NCBI RefSeq assembly: GCF_008831285.2
Contig: NC_045144.1
Coordinates: 23,949,716 to 24,013,715 of the forward strand
DNA from: Nymphaea colorata
Lineage: Eukaryota; Streptophyta; Magnoliopsida; Nymphaeales; Nymphaeaceae
Length of the DNA: 64,000 bases
Reading direction: 5' to 3'
The position numbers were made by a program, and so were the translations under genes. Below are positions 50,760 to 63,132 of this stretch, in pieces (position 1 is the stretch's first letter; each line of letters starts with the position of its first letter). The notes under the pieces were generated by a model that was not told the origin of the DNA, did no database searches, and saw only the letters and a list, made by a program, of their open reading frames with translations.

Positions 50760-50817
<58 letters not shown>
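50585..50817. repeat. CT microsatellite with a duplicated 83-bp unit
   Basis: Three CT runs (50585-50609, 50677-50692 and 50763-50817) separated by two nearly identical segments (50609-50677 and 50692-50762) containing ccagccacacatacacagat and gtaagtcatctgcagccctt. The copies are offset by 83 bp, consistent with slippage or unequal exchange between CT runs. Confidence 0.92.
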
Positions 50818-50819
<2 letters not shown>

Positions 50820-50822
<3 letters not shown>

Positions 50823-51110
50823 AAGGGTTCTGAGCTCTCAAAAACCTTTTTGCTTGAGCGAGGGTTTTGATGGTCCCCTTGCTTGCTCGAGTGAGGTTCC
50901 CTGGTTCTCTACTCAAAATCCTCGCTCGAGCGAGGGTTCCCCGGTTCTCTACCCAAAATCCTTAAGTGAGGTTTCTCTGGTCAAAACCAAGTACCTTACT
51001 CACATGAGCTTGGGTTCTCTGCTTGAGCTGAGCCAGGGCTCTAAGCCTCTGAGCCCATAACCCTCACTCGAGGGATCTATCGCTTGCTCAATTGAGGGCT
51101 TTGAGCACAA
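50820..51110. repeat. Cluster of CTCGAGCGAGGGTT-like words
   Basis: The words ctcgagcgaggg, cttgagcgaggg, ctcgagtgagg and ctcactcgaggg recur together with ccctggttctct and ccccggttctct. They are irregularly spaced, partly palindromic through CTCGAG, and unlike the neighbouring AT-rich DNA. Confidence 0.6.
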
Positions 51111-51429
51111 AACCCTCGATCTGATTTTTTTTTTAGGTTTTTGTCATTTCTTTTTTCTGCATAGGCCTTTGAAGTTTGGCTCTCATCATCTCGCCCCTGC
51201 AGCCATCTCTACCATCTCCTTTTGTAGCAAGGAAGAAAGAAGCGAGGCCTCTGCTGAAGGTAAACAATCTGGATGAGTTGAGCTCAAGTTCCATTATTGT
51301 CAACCGATTCGATTTCAGGTGAGCTTTATGAAGCTCGGCTCGAGCTCGAACTAAGCAAAATAAGAGCCAAGCTGAGTTCGAGCTGGGTGAGCTCGGACTT
51401 GACTCGGCTTGTGTTCAACCCTAGTTGTG

Positions 51430-52640
51430 ATGCATGAAGAAATTGAATCTCTGCATAGAAATCAAACATGAAAGCTTGTAAATTACTTAAGGACAAGATG
51501 ATAATTTTTTGCAAGTGTGTCTTTAAGAAAAAGGAAGGTACCTCACAGTTAGTAGATGCAAAGGACAAAACATGGTTAGTTGCAAAAGGCTACAACTAGG
51601 TAGAAGAAACTAATTTTAGTGATATTTTTTTCTCTTGTTGATAAGCATAGTTCTATACTTGCTTTAGTTGCCATGTTTGATATGAAATTAGAATAGCTTG
51701 ATGTTAAAATAACATTTTTATTTGGTAAATTATTAAAAGAATATCTATATATATATACACATCAATTTGAAGATTTTGTTGTTGAAGGAAAAGATAATCA
51801 TGCGTGTTTTCTAAAGAAATCATTATATTACTTGAAGCAATCTCGTAAGCAGTAGTTGAGGGGCATGTTATCGTAACTTTATACAAGTCAAGAAAAGTTG
51901 ATTATTTATTACGATAGTCAAAGTGTCGTAACTTGACCAAAGATTAGATGTATCATGAGATGACAAAACATATTGATGTCAGGTACGATTTTATTCGAAG
52001 ATATTATTGCACTGGATAAACTTATTGTGAAGAAAATTGGTACCATTGAAAATCCTGCATATGTTTTAACCAAGCAGTTCTAATTGCTAAGTTCAAGCAA
52101 TGACTGAATTTGATTGGTGTTTTTACTTTTTGAGATGAGCCTTTTTCAGGCTATGTTGGTGAAGTGGAGTCTGTTAACTATTTTGTCAAAGCTATGATGG
52201 TGTATAAGTTAAGGAAGAGATTTGTTACGTGTACCTTGAACCCCACATAAGAGAAATATTTTCCACTTAATGATGTGAGTTATGAAAAAATAAGGGAACC
52301 ATAAAGGGCACTCTTCCTTTTACAAATTAGGGTCTAGGGGTTTATTTCTTGGGAAAAATTTGAGAAAGAAAAGCGAAAAGAAGCATTTTGGCTCGCCATT
52401 TACGACAAAGGCTCCATCTTTGAATTAGAGGCTATTTCTAGAGGTATTTGCTTATATTCTTCCTTTTTGAGAGAGAAAAAGGTATTATCTTATTCTCTTC
52501 AGTTCCCTCCTTCTTGCGATTCCTCTAGGGCATTCCTCGATTTGGGTCTTGAGGGATTTTATTGTATTGCCTCGTTGTAGCCTCTATTTGACTTGATTAA
52601 TAATAGAATGGTGCTCCTCCTTTGCCCATGGATGTAAGCA
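51430..52640 (+). mobile_element. Copia fragment B: RT, RNase H and LTR
   Basis: RT lead-in EEIESLHRNQT (near 51435), then WLVAKGYN and LDVKITFLFGKLLKEYLY (near 51690), then a stop-filled end (KKSLYYLKQS). A deletion joins this directly to RNase H (KHIDVRY-like near 51975). The LTR starts at 52223 (TGTTACGTGTACC). From 51857 on, it is the same sequence as fragment A (43848 onward). Several in-frame stops. Confidence 0.85.
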
Positions 52641-52710
52641 AAGAGTGTGTGTGCATGCATGTGTGTGTGTGTGTAACTGAAATCAGCTGGCTACATTTAT
52701 ATCCAGAGAG

Positions 52711-53771
52711 TTATTTTTTTAAGCAAAAGCGGGTTGGAGGATCACCCCTACTCCATTAAAGCTGAAAGAATGAACGACTAATAAAAATAACAAATGAGCA
52801 GCTCAGACACTCAGTTCACCACCGCTCTTGTTTAGAGAGCAAGGATACCACTTCTATAGAAATGAAATCATTACACACAATGTTATTTTGAATCCACCTA
52901 GAAAAACCAAAGACAACCCTGATGCGAGCAGGCAGATTATGGCCCATTGCAAAATTTCTGCAACGAAGACTTCCATGCTACACTATTAGATTTCAAGAAT
53001 ATACAAGAATTATCCTAAACTATTAGCGGAAATATCCAATTCAAATAAGCAGTATCCAAAACTGGCCCCCCTATTATTATCCACCAGAGTTTACTCCTTT
53101 CATCGAACTATCTTTCCAAAGAAGCCCTGCATAGAATCTTCCTTGCTCCTTCCTTCATGAAGGTCAATCTTATGACCCAACCCAACAAATTCTTAGTAAG
53201 CCAAAAAAGGGTAAAAAACTAAAAATACTAGTTCTTTTCCACAATTGAATCGCTCACTCCACATGTAGTGGCCAATCTTGCTTTAATATCACTTCAACAC
53301 AGGCATTCCAAACATTCTTTTTTGCCTCTCTTGTTTTCCTGCACACATTCTGGTGTTTAACCTTGTTTCTAAAACACCATATTCTCCAAACGACAAGATT
53401 AAAAACCAAACCTCCCAACATTTCTTCATCTCTTTGCATAGCAGTCTTTTGTTAAACCACCACACAATCTTAGCGCAAATGTCCCTAACTGGCTTCCGAC
53501 CAATGCCAAATCATGCAGCCACAAAAGCCCAAATATTAGCGGTGAAGGAGCAAGTAGACAACACATGGTCTTGAATGTCTACATGTCTTTTGCATATAAA
53601 ATGGATCGATGCCAAGTTTAGGCCAAAACGTTGTGCCCTAACTTCCGTGGTAGCCTTCCATGTAACTCCCACGAATTTTTCTTTTTCTTTAATTATTGTG
53701 AAAACATAAATATAGGTACAGGTTATAAATGGTAGATTTAAATGACTCTTAAAAATAGTTGAAACTATCAA
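52711..53771 (-). mobile_element. LINE 3' fragment with zf-RVT region
   Basis: The minus strand starts at right with FGLNLASIHFICKRHVDIQD and HVLSTCSFTANIW (53511-53771), the zinc-binding zf-RVT region of plant LINEs. It continues with LVFNLVVWRIWCFRNKVKHQ (53254-53439), the usual LINE C-terminus, and ends in the A-rich tail at 52711. From 52711 to about 53076 it matches the 3' end of the LINE at 44735. Confidence 0.85.
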
Positions 53772-56700
53772 CTACATAATAGAGGGGCAGTTATGGAAAG
53801 GAAGGAAAGGGGTTACTAAACATATACCTGGCTGGAAGAAGTAACTGAAATATTAAAAGAAATAGTAAAAAATTGAAAGGTTATTTCTCCCTTGAGAGAG
53901 ACTACAAAATTCATATCGCAGTTTTGGAGGCCTTGAAGAGGGTCTATTTAACCCTATACTGCAGCATTCTAGGTTCCTATTTGCTGCAGCCATAGAGGTT
54001 AGGGTTTCAGCAACTAGAAATTGGGGAAAAGTGAAAGCTAACCCTTGTTTTTCCTGCATCTTGGGGTGAAGATCAAGAGCAAAGAGGAACTGGTCCACAT
54101 GACTATCATCCGCGGCTTGGAGGATCAAGAAAGCTATGGAGCTAGGGTGCTGATAGTAAAAAATCAGGGGCTGTACAGTTAGAGAGACCCTGGTAAGTGT
54201 TATTTAGTTTCTTTTATAAATAATCTGTATAGGTAGGTATATATATAATAAGCAAGGAGAATTCTACTTGGGGGGCTGAAATTACACATGAGAATGCATG
54301 TTTTGCAAAGAAATCATTTTAGACTACCTTGGAACGACAGCCCTCTTGGTGGACTGAATTGACTGCAGCATGAAGCAATAAGGTATGGGGATATTCAGAC
54401 ATCAGCATGTAGTTCATGTATGTTATGCTCATGAAATATAGATGCATATAAGTAAATATGTAATGTGTATCCGAACAGGCCTAGAGTAATAAGTAGGCTG
54501 TTGGACTGAAATAGTTAGTATGCATTACATTAAAATGAAAGGATGATCACGATTATGGAGTTGTTTCTGAAATTTAGAATACAATCAGATTTATTAAGGA
54601 AGTATTTTGCATGATCAGTCTTACAATAGATGGTGAATGTATTGGTGATGTGACGTGATGATATATAAATTTCAGATGTGCATAGATTGATATTTTCTGT
54701 AGCTGGTGGCACTTAGTTGTAAGTTCAACAGGGAAAACCACTGTTCTTATGAAGATCTGTATATATATATAAATATATATGCATCTATATATAAGGTACA
54801 CATATAGATCTTCAGTGTATACTTATACATAATTATATGTAGCTGTGAATTCAATTTGCGGGATATATGTTGCAGTAGCTGGACTGAATACAAATGTGCT
54901 TGCATGTTGAAATGATATGGGTGGTAAGTTCCTTCGTAATGGGTCTGGTGATGATAGGAAACTGTAGATGTATATCACCAAAATTCAGTAGGAGTAGGAT
55001 ATATCAACCATGTCTCTTAGCTATTATGTTTCTGTCATATCCTTCTAAGGATCTCATGCATTATGTTAGTGTTTAAATCATAACAAAACACAAGAAAGAA
55101 AAAGAGAGAGTCTTGCATCAACATTAACTAGACCTATGCAAAACATAACACGATTGATACAAGGCCTACTTAGCAGGGGACTGCTTCGTACTCTATGATT
55201 GTCACTCAGTTGAAGTTAGTAATACTAGATATGTAGGGGAATATTTAATCGTAATAGAAGCACACAGCTCTTATACATTGGTATGTTTATATAATAACAC
55301 ATAACAGAACTCAATCTGATTTGGGTGAGGAAATTCTGAAATACTCAGTCATCCCTTGATGACATGCTGAGCAACAGTGAGTAGCCGCACATGCTTAGAA
55401 TGGTTGGAAATAAAAATTATTTAGTAAACCTGAAGATTTGATTAAAGAACAGTAAGATTCTCGTGTTATCTACGAATTAACCAGAAGAGATCAATGGGAT
55501 GAATCTAAAGAGATAGAATCACCTTTTTGAATAAGGTTAGCCTAGGAATGTCATCAAAGGAATTGTTGTTTTGCCTAATACAGAAAATTCATTCAATAAG
55601 CAAAACTAACAAGAACAGGGGAACCAGAAATAGAATCAGGATAAAAAATTTACAGAAATTTTCAGGACAGGAAATGAGAATACACCAAATGGAAACTAGT
55701 AGAAGTCGACAATCAAACATCTAAAATATCTGGTTGAAACTGTTGGCTGAAACCACTAAGCTCCATAAGAGTTAAGGTATTATTGTAGGGTGTGTGCAGT
55801 GTGGGGCTGAATGGAGAAAAACTGTAAAAGATGTGGTTTCAGAGATCGGTGTAGCTAACTTGGACATGTGGTTCTTCCTACTAAAAGTGATAAACATGAA
55901 TACAAAGGTAAAATGTTGAAAGCAACTACTGAGAACAAAGAAATTCCAGTAGGGGAGGAAACAAAAAAAAAAGCTAGAGATGTAATAAACAATTGTATAT
56001 AAACGCTACAGTTCTTTAACAAAGAGCTGAGGTAACTCAAACGTTGGTATCTCATGTACTTAAATTAAGTTGGTTGTGCCCTCAAATATGATCAAATTGT
56101 GAGGGGACAATAGCCTGAATCATTAGTATAAAGCCTTAGGGTGGTTCAGCCATATATATATATATAAACAAGGAGATATATGAATGTATGAGGTGTATTC
56201 CATACCAGTGGATACACATATATACGAATTGATAAAGGACCATAAATAAACAAAGTTTGGTAGTGTATACCTGATGTGTATGTTATAGTGGTTGTCCCTA
56301 ATTCTTGGGAATTTAAATTGGCTAGACTGGTTTTGTTTTGGGATTGGGGCCTAAAGTTGGCTTTCAGGAGAGTTAATAAACTATGTCTAGTAAGGATAAC
56401 CCTCACATTTGAATGCATAGAACAAGCCGTGGACTATATTTTATACAATGGTACATGCGAGTGTGAGCATGAACTTTGGTCTAGTAGTTGGTTTTGTCTA
56501 GGGAGATGGTGATGTGCATGAGCTTACTTTAGTCGCACGCTCCTCCGTCTGCGCTTGATGACCCACAGGGTATTGGGCGGCACAAGGGCTCGGGATTTTG
56601 TTATGATTTTGGTTGGAGAGCAGGGCGTCTCCTGATCCCTCAACCCGAGTGCCTAGAGGGGCTGGTCTACCACTTTGGGTAACACCGGTGGTTGGACCCT

Positions 56701-57416
56701 GTTGCTGCAGCGGCGATCTGGGATATCTCAGGAGGCTTCACTTCAGGTTACCCTTGTTCAGTTTGGATCGCATGGTGAAAATATAATCTGTGCAACCTGT
56801 GAGTTGTGCCTATAGGGTTTTTGTTGTTGGTTCGTCACGATGACCATGATCATTGTTAATGGACCATGGTTATAGTTCTACAAACATATGGAGGTCAGGT
56901 ACACCTCATTCATAATGATAAGATCTAACCCTAAGGTGCATTATGGATTGATGACTTACGGACATCGACCATAAAGTCCCCATATGTATTGTTTAACATA
57001 ATTCTAAACTTATTTTGTCATACCATGTTCCATGAATGATTGGATGTTTCCATACTCAAAAGAAATCTGACTCTTCTTTCGATCCCTATAGGTAGTTCTT
57101 GAGAGATCGTGGCTACAGGAGTGACATCCTCAGTCTTTGTGATGGACCGGCATTGGCAATCTGGAGACTACGTCGAGTCTGGACTTTATGGATACTTTAG
57201 TTGTTTTAGTCTAAGTGTTCTTTGTGGAGTCAAAAAGGGTGTCTCTTTTGTTGGCATTTGATTTGTTTTCTGTTTTGGTCATTGCTCAAGTTTGTTCGGA
57301 ATAAGACTCAATGTTTCTTCTGTTATTATCTATAAAAAAAAAATTGGTGTCAAAAAACTTGGGTCATGACACCCCAAAGCTACCTATATAGACTACCCAA
57401 CAAGCCCTAGGAAGGG
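53772..57416. other. Intergenic, no recognisable gene
   Basis: Open frames at 53853-54128 (minus), 55527-55724 (plus), 56146-56418 (minus) and 56276-56512 (plus) have no known domain. Short AT microsatellite-like runs occur near 54240 and 54770. From about 56500 to 57350 the sequence is more GC-rich and ends in an A-rich tract near 57332, as in the 3' end of a retroposon, but no coding motif was found. Confidence 0.45.
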
Positions 57417-57504
57417 AGCCAGACAGCTAGATTTTCTTTCTCCAATTAATAGTTGTACTCAGCCAGACAACTAGATTTTCTTTCTCCAATTAATAGTTGT
57501 ACTC
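57417..57504. repeat. 44-bp tandem duplication
   Basis: Copies 57417-57460 and 57461-57504 (beginning agccagacagctagatttt) differ at a single base. This is a recent local duplication. Confidence 0.95.
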
Positions 57505-57940
57505 TTTTTTCAAATCCTCTCCCAAATCTGGCTTTTGGATGTGATTGGAGGGTTGTTGTTACGCCAACATACGGTGTCATGACCCTGGATGAGTTGAACA
57601 TTACACCTTTCTCCTATAGAAGCAAAAACTTTCCATCTGGCTTCCCCCTTATATCTCAGTAGTGCATTTTCCATGTTGACCTTAAGTCTTCCTGCTAATT
57701 AACGAGATTGTGTAACTCTAAAGGAAAGAGAGAACTTCTATTTTTCTATTTGTGCTTTTCTGTCGCACTACTTTACAATGAGCACAATTGTGCTTTGTAT
57801 ACTAAAAACAAATGAATATTCTCAAAAAGATATTTTCTGTTATAACAAATAGTTGTTGCTTTGCTCGACCACGAATTCCAGCATTGCTCTGCTCCACCAT
57901 GAGTTCCAGCAAGCCTAGCCACTTCTAATCTTTCACGCAA
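57505..57940. other. Intergenic, left of the second copia
   Basis: No gene recognised. The minus strand near 57850-57935 has repeated words ending gagcaaagcaac and gagcagagcaat, possibly part of a retrotransposon leader. Confidence 0.35.
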
Positions 57941-58012
57941 GGCCTGATATCAAAAATATTTCATAATACATCTAACGGATACTGATTTTCTTTGGAGTGT
58001 ATTTCAGCTGAG

Positions 58013-58567
58013 TTAATATACCCCCTCAAACTGGATTGGGTGTTGTAGCTTTAGTCCAAGTTTGTTCCTTAAATAAAGAAATTGAGCTCGTCCCAATGGT
58101 TTTGTGAAGATATCTGCCACCTGTTCTGCTGAAGGGATATATCTGGTTTCAAGGAGTTTGGATGCAACTCTTTCTCTGATATAATGGTAGTCCAATTCAA
58201 TGTGTTTGGACCTGCTGTGCATTACTGGGTTAATGGTCATGTGTAATGCAGACATATTATCATAGTACAATATTGGTGTCTTGGATAGACTAACCCCAAT
58301 ATCACGCAATATATAAGTGATCCAAGTCATCTCTGCTACTGTCGAGTTTAATGCACGGTACTCTGCTTCTGAGATTGAACGTGCTACTTTCGGCTGTTTC
58401 TTAGCAGACCATGAGATGCAGTTTGGCCCAAGATAAATGCCATATCCAGTTGTTGAACGTCGGGTGATTGGACACCCAGCCCAATCAGTGTCAGAGTACC
58501 TTTGAAGAAGCATGCAATCAGTTGGTTGTAATGAGGAGTTTAGAAACATGGGCTCGACTGATTGCAA
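58013..58567 (-). pseudogene. Copia RNase H domain
   Basis: 184 codons open, with YSDTDWAGCPITRRSTTGYG, ISEAEYRAL, ILYYDNMSAL and KHIELDYHYIRERV, then ADIFTKPLGRAQF at the C-terminus, i.e. a complete copia RNase H with its acidic residues. It ends at a natural stop next to the polypurine tract. Confidence 0.9.
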
Positions 58568-59345
58568 TGAGGAGTTTCTGCCATAGGTGTGTTGCTAGGC
58601 TTACAATCACTCAAGTTTGCATGTTGAAGAATTTCCTTTGCATATCTTGTTTGATTTAAGAATATGGCATCTTCTTCTTGTTGTACTTGTATGCCTAGGA
58701 AGTGATGGACATCTCCTAGATCTTTCATAGCAAAAGCTGAACTGATATCTGCAATAAAACTTATGATTATATCTTGTCTATCACCAGTAATTAGAATATC
58801 ATCAACGTATAAAAGAAGCAATATGGTTCCATGCTCACCTTTATAAATGAACAGCGATGAGTCTACTGGACTGCAGAAAAACCCATAATTTGTCAGCAAG
58901 TTGCTGAATTTGTCCAACCACATTCTTGCAGATTGACATATAAAGCCTTATTTAGTCTACAAATGTAGTTAGGCTTATTTGGGTCTCTAAATCCTGGTGG
59001 CTGATCCATGAAGACAGGTTCATCTAGTTCGCCATGGAGGAAAACATTCTTGATGTCCATTTGATGTATCCTCTATTTTCTTGACAAGGCAACAGTAAAT
59101 ATAATTCTGATTGTTGTTGGCTTAATAAAGGGTGAAAGTGTTTCAATGAAGTCCACTCTTGGTATTTGGTTGTATCCCTTTGCCAAAAGCCTCGCCTTCA
59201 ACATGTCCAAGCTTCCATCCACTTTAACTTTGGCTTTGAAAACCCACTTGCATCCAATGATGTGTTTTGCATGTTTTCTTGGAACCAAGTCCCACGTTTC
59301 AGTGGTTTTAAGAGCATCATCTCCTCCTTCATGGCAGCTGCCCAA
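58540..59345 (-). pseudogene. Copia reverse transcriptase, split by frameshifts
   Basis: The N-terminal piece (59073-59345) has HIIGCKWVFKAKVKVDGSLD and LLAKGYNQ. A middle part without a clean frame (58924-59072) contains altered FLHGEL-like sequence. The C-terminal piece (58540-58923) has the active site LLLLYVDDILITGD (YVDD), DLGDVHHFLGIQV and LNQTRYAKEIL. At least two frame disruptions are present. Confidence 0.88.
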
Positions 59346-59822
59346 CCTCTATGTGATAAGGCTTCTTTGATAGAATCAGGTTCTTTAGGAAGTAATGTAC
59401 ATGACAGTAGGTATAGTGGGTTGGGTTAACTATTCCATGCATCGAATGTGTCTCAATCTACTGTATGAGAGTTGGTGTTATGCCTACTTCAGGTTTTGCT
59501 CATTTGCAAATGTGTTTGTCTCCTGTGAGTTGTTGTTTTCCTGCTCATTAATGTTCAAACTTCTGATGTGAGAGCTTGAAGTATTGTGGTTATGTTCATC
59601 ACCAACCACTTCCTCTATTCCATGCATCTTGGCTATTTCACTTTCTGACAAAACAGACATAGGTTCTTGTTCTTGTGTCTTGGCGCCCAAGTATTTCTTT
59701 GTTTCTTCATTTTAAGGAAACCAAGCATCATACTGAGTTCTAACATTTTCAACCTTTGTGTCTACCACACTCTTGCATGGAAAGCTGTGTTCATCAAATA
59801 TGCAATGCTTGGAGATGTAAAC

Positions 59823-60536
59823 TCATCCTGCTTTAAGGTGTAAGCATCTATAGCCTTTATGCAAAGTGTTGTAACCCAAAAATATACAAGGTATTGATCT
59901 TGGTTCTAGCATATGTCTGGCATAATCTCTCAAGTATGGGTAGCATAAGAACCTGAATGTTCTCATGTAATCATACTCAGGCCTGACACCAAACAACTTC
60001 TCATAAGGCGATTTCATATTCAAGAGTGTTGTAGGAATTATGTTATGAACCCAAACAGCAGTGTTAAATGCATCCACCCAATACTTTAGGGGTAAATTTG
60101 CATAGAATAACATCGCTAGACCCAACTCAGTAACAATTCGATGTCTTCTTTCAGCTTGCCCATTCTGCTGTGGTGTGTATGGGCAAGACATTGTATGACG
60201 AATTCCATTGTAGTCAAATTTTTTTTTCATTCTATTATTATCAAATTCTGTTCCCCCGTCTGAATGAATGATCTTGATCATTTTATTGAACTGATTCTTT
60301 ATGTAAACAATAAACTTCTCAAAACAAGACACAAAATCTGATTTCTCTCTTAGAGCAAAAATCCAGCAATATTTTGTGGAATCATCAACAAAAATTGCAT
60401 AATATCTCATCCCTTGTACTGAAACTATTGGTGATGGCCCCCATAAATCACAGTGGAGCATATCAAAAGGTTGTGTCTCTTGTTTATCTGCAGTAAATAT
60501 GTGGAATAAATATTGTAGTTTTTGTTTTAATGTCAC
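59823..60536 (-). pseudogene. Copia integrase core
   Basis: 237 codons open with Asp30 in HCDLWGP, Asp93 in HSDGGTEF and Glu129 in QNGQAERRHR: a complete DD(35)E triad. SPYEKLFGVRPEYDYMRTF and CIFLGYNTLHKGYRC follow, the usual copia end of the domain. The N-terminal zinc-binding part is missing because the element breaks off at 60538. Confidence 0.9.
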
Positions 60537-60538
60537 AG

Positions 60539-60890
60539 TGTTATGGCATAGTGAATTAAGAGTTTAATGTCAATAGTTATGACATAATAAATTGTGGTAA
60601 TGGGGAGGTTTTTATTTTTTAATATCTTTTAATATCATGTTTGTAATGACCATTAGTGTGGAGGTTTATGAGTTATAAGTTGAGTGTCTTGAGGTAGCCT
60701 ATAAATAGGTGCATTGGTTTGTGCCATTTGTATCAAGTGTAAAGTGTGCCAAGGTAGCCTTATGGGAGTCGTGAGTTGTATGAGTGCTCTCTTGTGTTCC
60801 TTTATTGTTTATTACCAACAAAAGAAGCATGAGTCGGCTGTATGAATAATGAGAAGGCATAAATCCATCACCTAAATTATATTTCACACT
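60539..60890 (+). mobile_element. LTR-like insertion with TATA box
   Basis: Begins TGTTATGGCATAGTG exactly where the copia integrase stops, and ends near aaattatatttcaca. The plus strand carries CCTATAAATAGGTGCATTGG (near 60698), a typical LTR promoter with TATA box, followed by a leader-like sequence. Just after the end is ATGATTATCAAG, a possible degenerate primer-binding site. This may be an LTR of a different copia element. The flanks do not show a matching 5-bp duplication, so boundaries are tentative. Confidence 0.5.
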
Positions 60891-62782
60891 ATGATTATCA
60901 AGTTTTATCTACTTGGTTGGCTCCGTCAATTCATACTTGAAATCTTAGATACAGAAAAACAAAGGGAAGCAAATCTGTAGCCAAGTACCTGGACACCATC
61001 CCAATCAAATAGAAGCCAGCCATGAAGATCAACACAAGATGGAGAATCAAGTTATGTGGAAAATGGGATAAAATTGGGGCATAACATAACTAAGAAGGAG
61101 ACCTGTGTTTGCACCCCCAGCAGTTTTTTGCTTGAATGAGAAAACATGTAACCTATATACTTCATGTGCACACATCCTTTACCAGCTGACCTTTCTTGTA
61201 GGTTGGCAACGCCTGCAGCATGTTGATCATCAATAAGCAGTAGACAAATTCATACATTCTCGACAATTTTTACTGTTTTCCTTTTAGTCATCTGATGCAT
61301 GGTGTTACCGCTAGTACCACCAACACATATTTGGTGTTATTTACTGACCCTAGATTTCTTACAAGTTTGAAATACTTCCTAGTTTTCTTTAATTGTTCTT
61401 TGATCCAAGAAGCATACGCTTACAAAGTAACTATAGAAGCAAAGAAATTACAAGTGAACACTAGTAGTATAGGAAGTACAAATAAATAAATAAAAATAAC
61501 ATGAAAATTAATAGAAATTAATATAATGGTAAAGAAAAAATGACCTTATATTTATAGCAATATCACAAGTATACGTTCAAACATCTAAAATGCACAGCGA
61601 GAAAACAAAGATAAATTAATGTGAAAAATGAGATAATCTATTCTGTACCCTTGATTCAGGAAAAAACTAAAACAGAAAAAAAAAACAATCGTCATTAGGT
61701 AATTAGTTGTATTTTATATTACACTGCTGGTATAAAATCATACAAACATTTTGGTAGGCCAAGCCTATACAAAGAGTAGAGAAACGGGGTATGGGCTCGC
61801 ACTCGGCTCCAAAAATAACAGACATGAGAGATCTTATAGCGAACCAGACATGAAGAACCTAAAGCAAAGCATGGTATTCTGCTATTTGACAACTTGCGAA
61901 ATGATTTACTGATCTATGACTTTCGACTGATGTGTCTGCAATGACATGCTGCAGTTGTGTTCATAGGTTACAGGCCTGAGTTTCCTAAAGTTGGTGACAG
62001 GTTCTCAGAGGAAGTACACAGAGTTGGATTGGCGATGCTCAACTACTCCTAAAAATGTACGAAATATAAGATGCTCATAGTTCAATCTAATTTAATTTAC
62101 ATATTAACATAGTAGTGTGCTTAAATTAATGTGTTACAGTTTTCATCATGCGGAGCAAAATTCTGAAGAGGAAAGTTAATCCAATGCATGACTGTCATGG
62201 TAATTTTTTTTTCAATTTGTAGTGGTTAGTATTCTATTTATGCATTTTATGAACTAACTATTGTAAATCTTTTGCAGTTGATATCTTTCGTGATGCAGAG
62301 TCACGGATAAGCTTATGATAGCATGGAATGTTGATGTAAAACTCTTAGAATGTGAACTTTTGGATATTAAACTTGTGGTTCTAAATGAACCAAAGGATGT
62401 GGTTTGTACATCCAGCGATAACTCTGTCTGTGAACTCTCATGCCTATTATAACTTTAGCATCTTTTGCTTTTGGCCTTCATATTGTTGCATTGTTTTCTT
62501 TTGCTTCAGCTCCTCGTTGCACTTCTTCTGTATACCTCAATAACAGAAAAAGACGGAATTAGAAGACATTTCTTCCATTAATGGCAGTCTTTGATTGTGT
62601 TCTCCTTCATGGCTTTGTTTATTTTATCTTTTGTAACAAAGTGAATGATGTTTAAAGTGTGTGATCATGTTTAAGAGAATTGGTTGTAACTATGTGATGA
62701 TTAAGAATATTGATTCTAATTCTTCTTGTGTAAGAAAAACTGCTTAATGTGAAATGGTGAGAGTTGAGAAACCAAGTAATGC
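60891..62782. other. Intergenic, no gene seen
   Basis: No recognisable coding region or RNA gene. No gag or protease sequence that would continue the copia on the left was found here. AT-rich patches near 61480-61700. Confidence 0.5.
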
Positions 62783-62985
62783 TGTTGGAAAACCAGGCCA
62801 AGGGACGACGGGCCAAATCCTAACCCAACACAGTCTAGCCCGGCCCTATCCACCTCGGCCCGACCTATTTAGCTGTTAAAAAATGGGCCGGGCCGGGCCT
62901 CAGACATGGTTGACTAGGCCCGGTACCTAGCCTGGCCTGGCCCATTGATTGTCAGACCGGGTAGCAGGCCGAACCAGTCCAAATT
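62783..62985. repeat. GGCC-rich dispersed repeat, copy 2
   Basis: GC-rich island built from gggccgggccgggcct, ggcccggtac and tggcctggccc words, similar in style to 1561-1690. It lies just upstream of the lectin kinase gene. No terminal repeats were delimited. Confidence 0.45.
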
Positions 62986-63132
62986 TGGAATGTTAATGGC
63001 GGGTCGCGGAATTGCCAGATGCCCATGTCAAGCGACCTCTCCCTCCTTTATCGTTGCATAAGAGAGCAAAACAGTGGAAACGAATGCGCTGGTGGTGATT
63101 TTTGTGCATGTTTCTCAGCCCTCTTTTTTATC

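Larger units (their letters stand above)
57941..60538 (-). mobile_element. Second Ty1/copia element, partial
   Basis: Minus strand: integrase (59823-60536), linker (59484-59690), RT (58540-59345 in three frames) and RNase H (58013-58567). The polypurine-like tract CAGTTTGAGGGGGTA lies at the end. Gag and protease are absent: at 60539 the sequence switches to unrelated DNA. The frames are long, so this copy is younger than the copia at 14.6-19.7 kb, but it is not functional. Confidence 0.88.

Noticed and set aside
50557-50916. 119-codon minus-strand frame with Arg-Glu repeats
   Set aside because: Encoded by the GA/CT microsatellites and their duplicated spacer. Not a gene.
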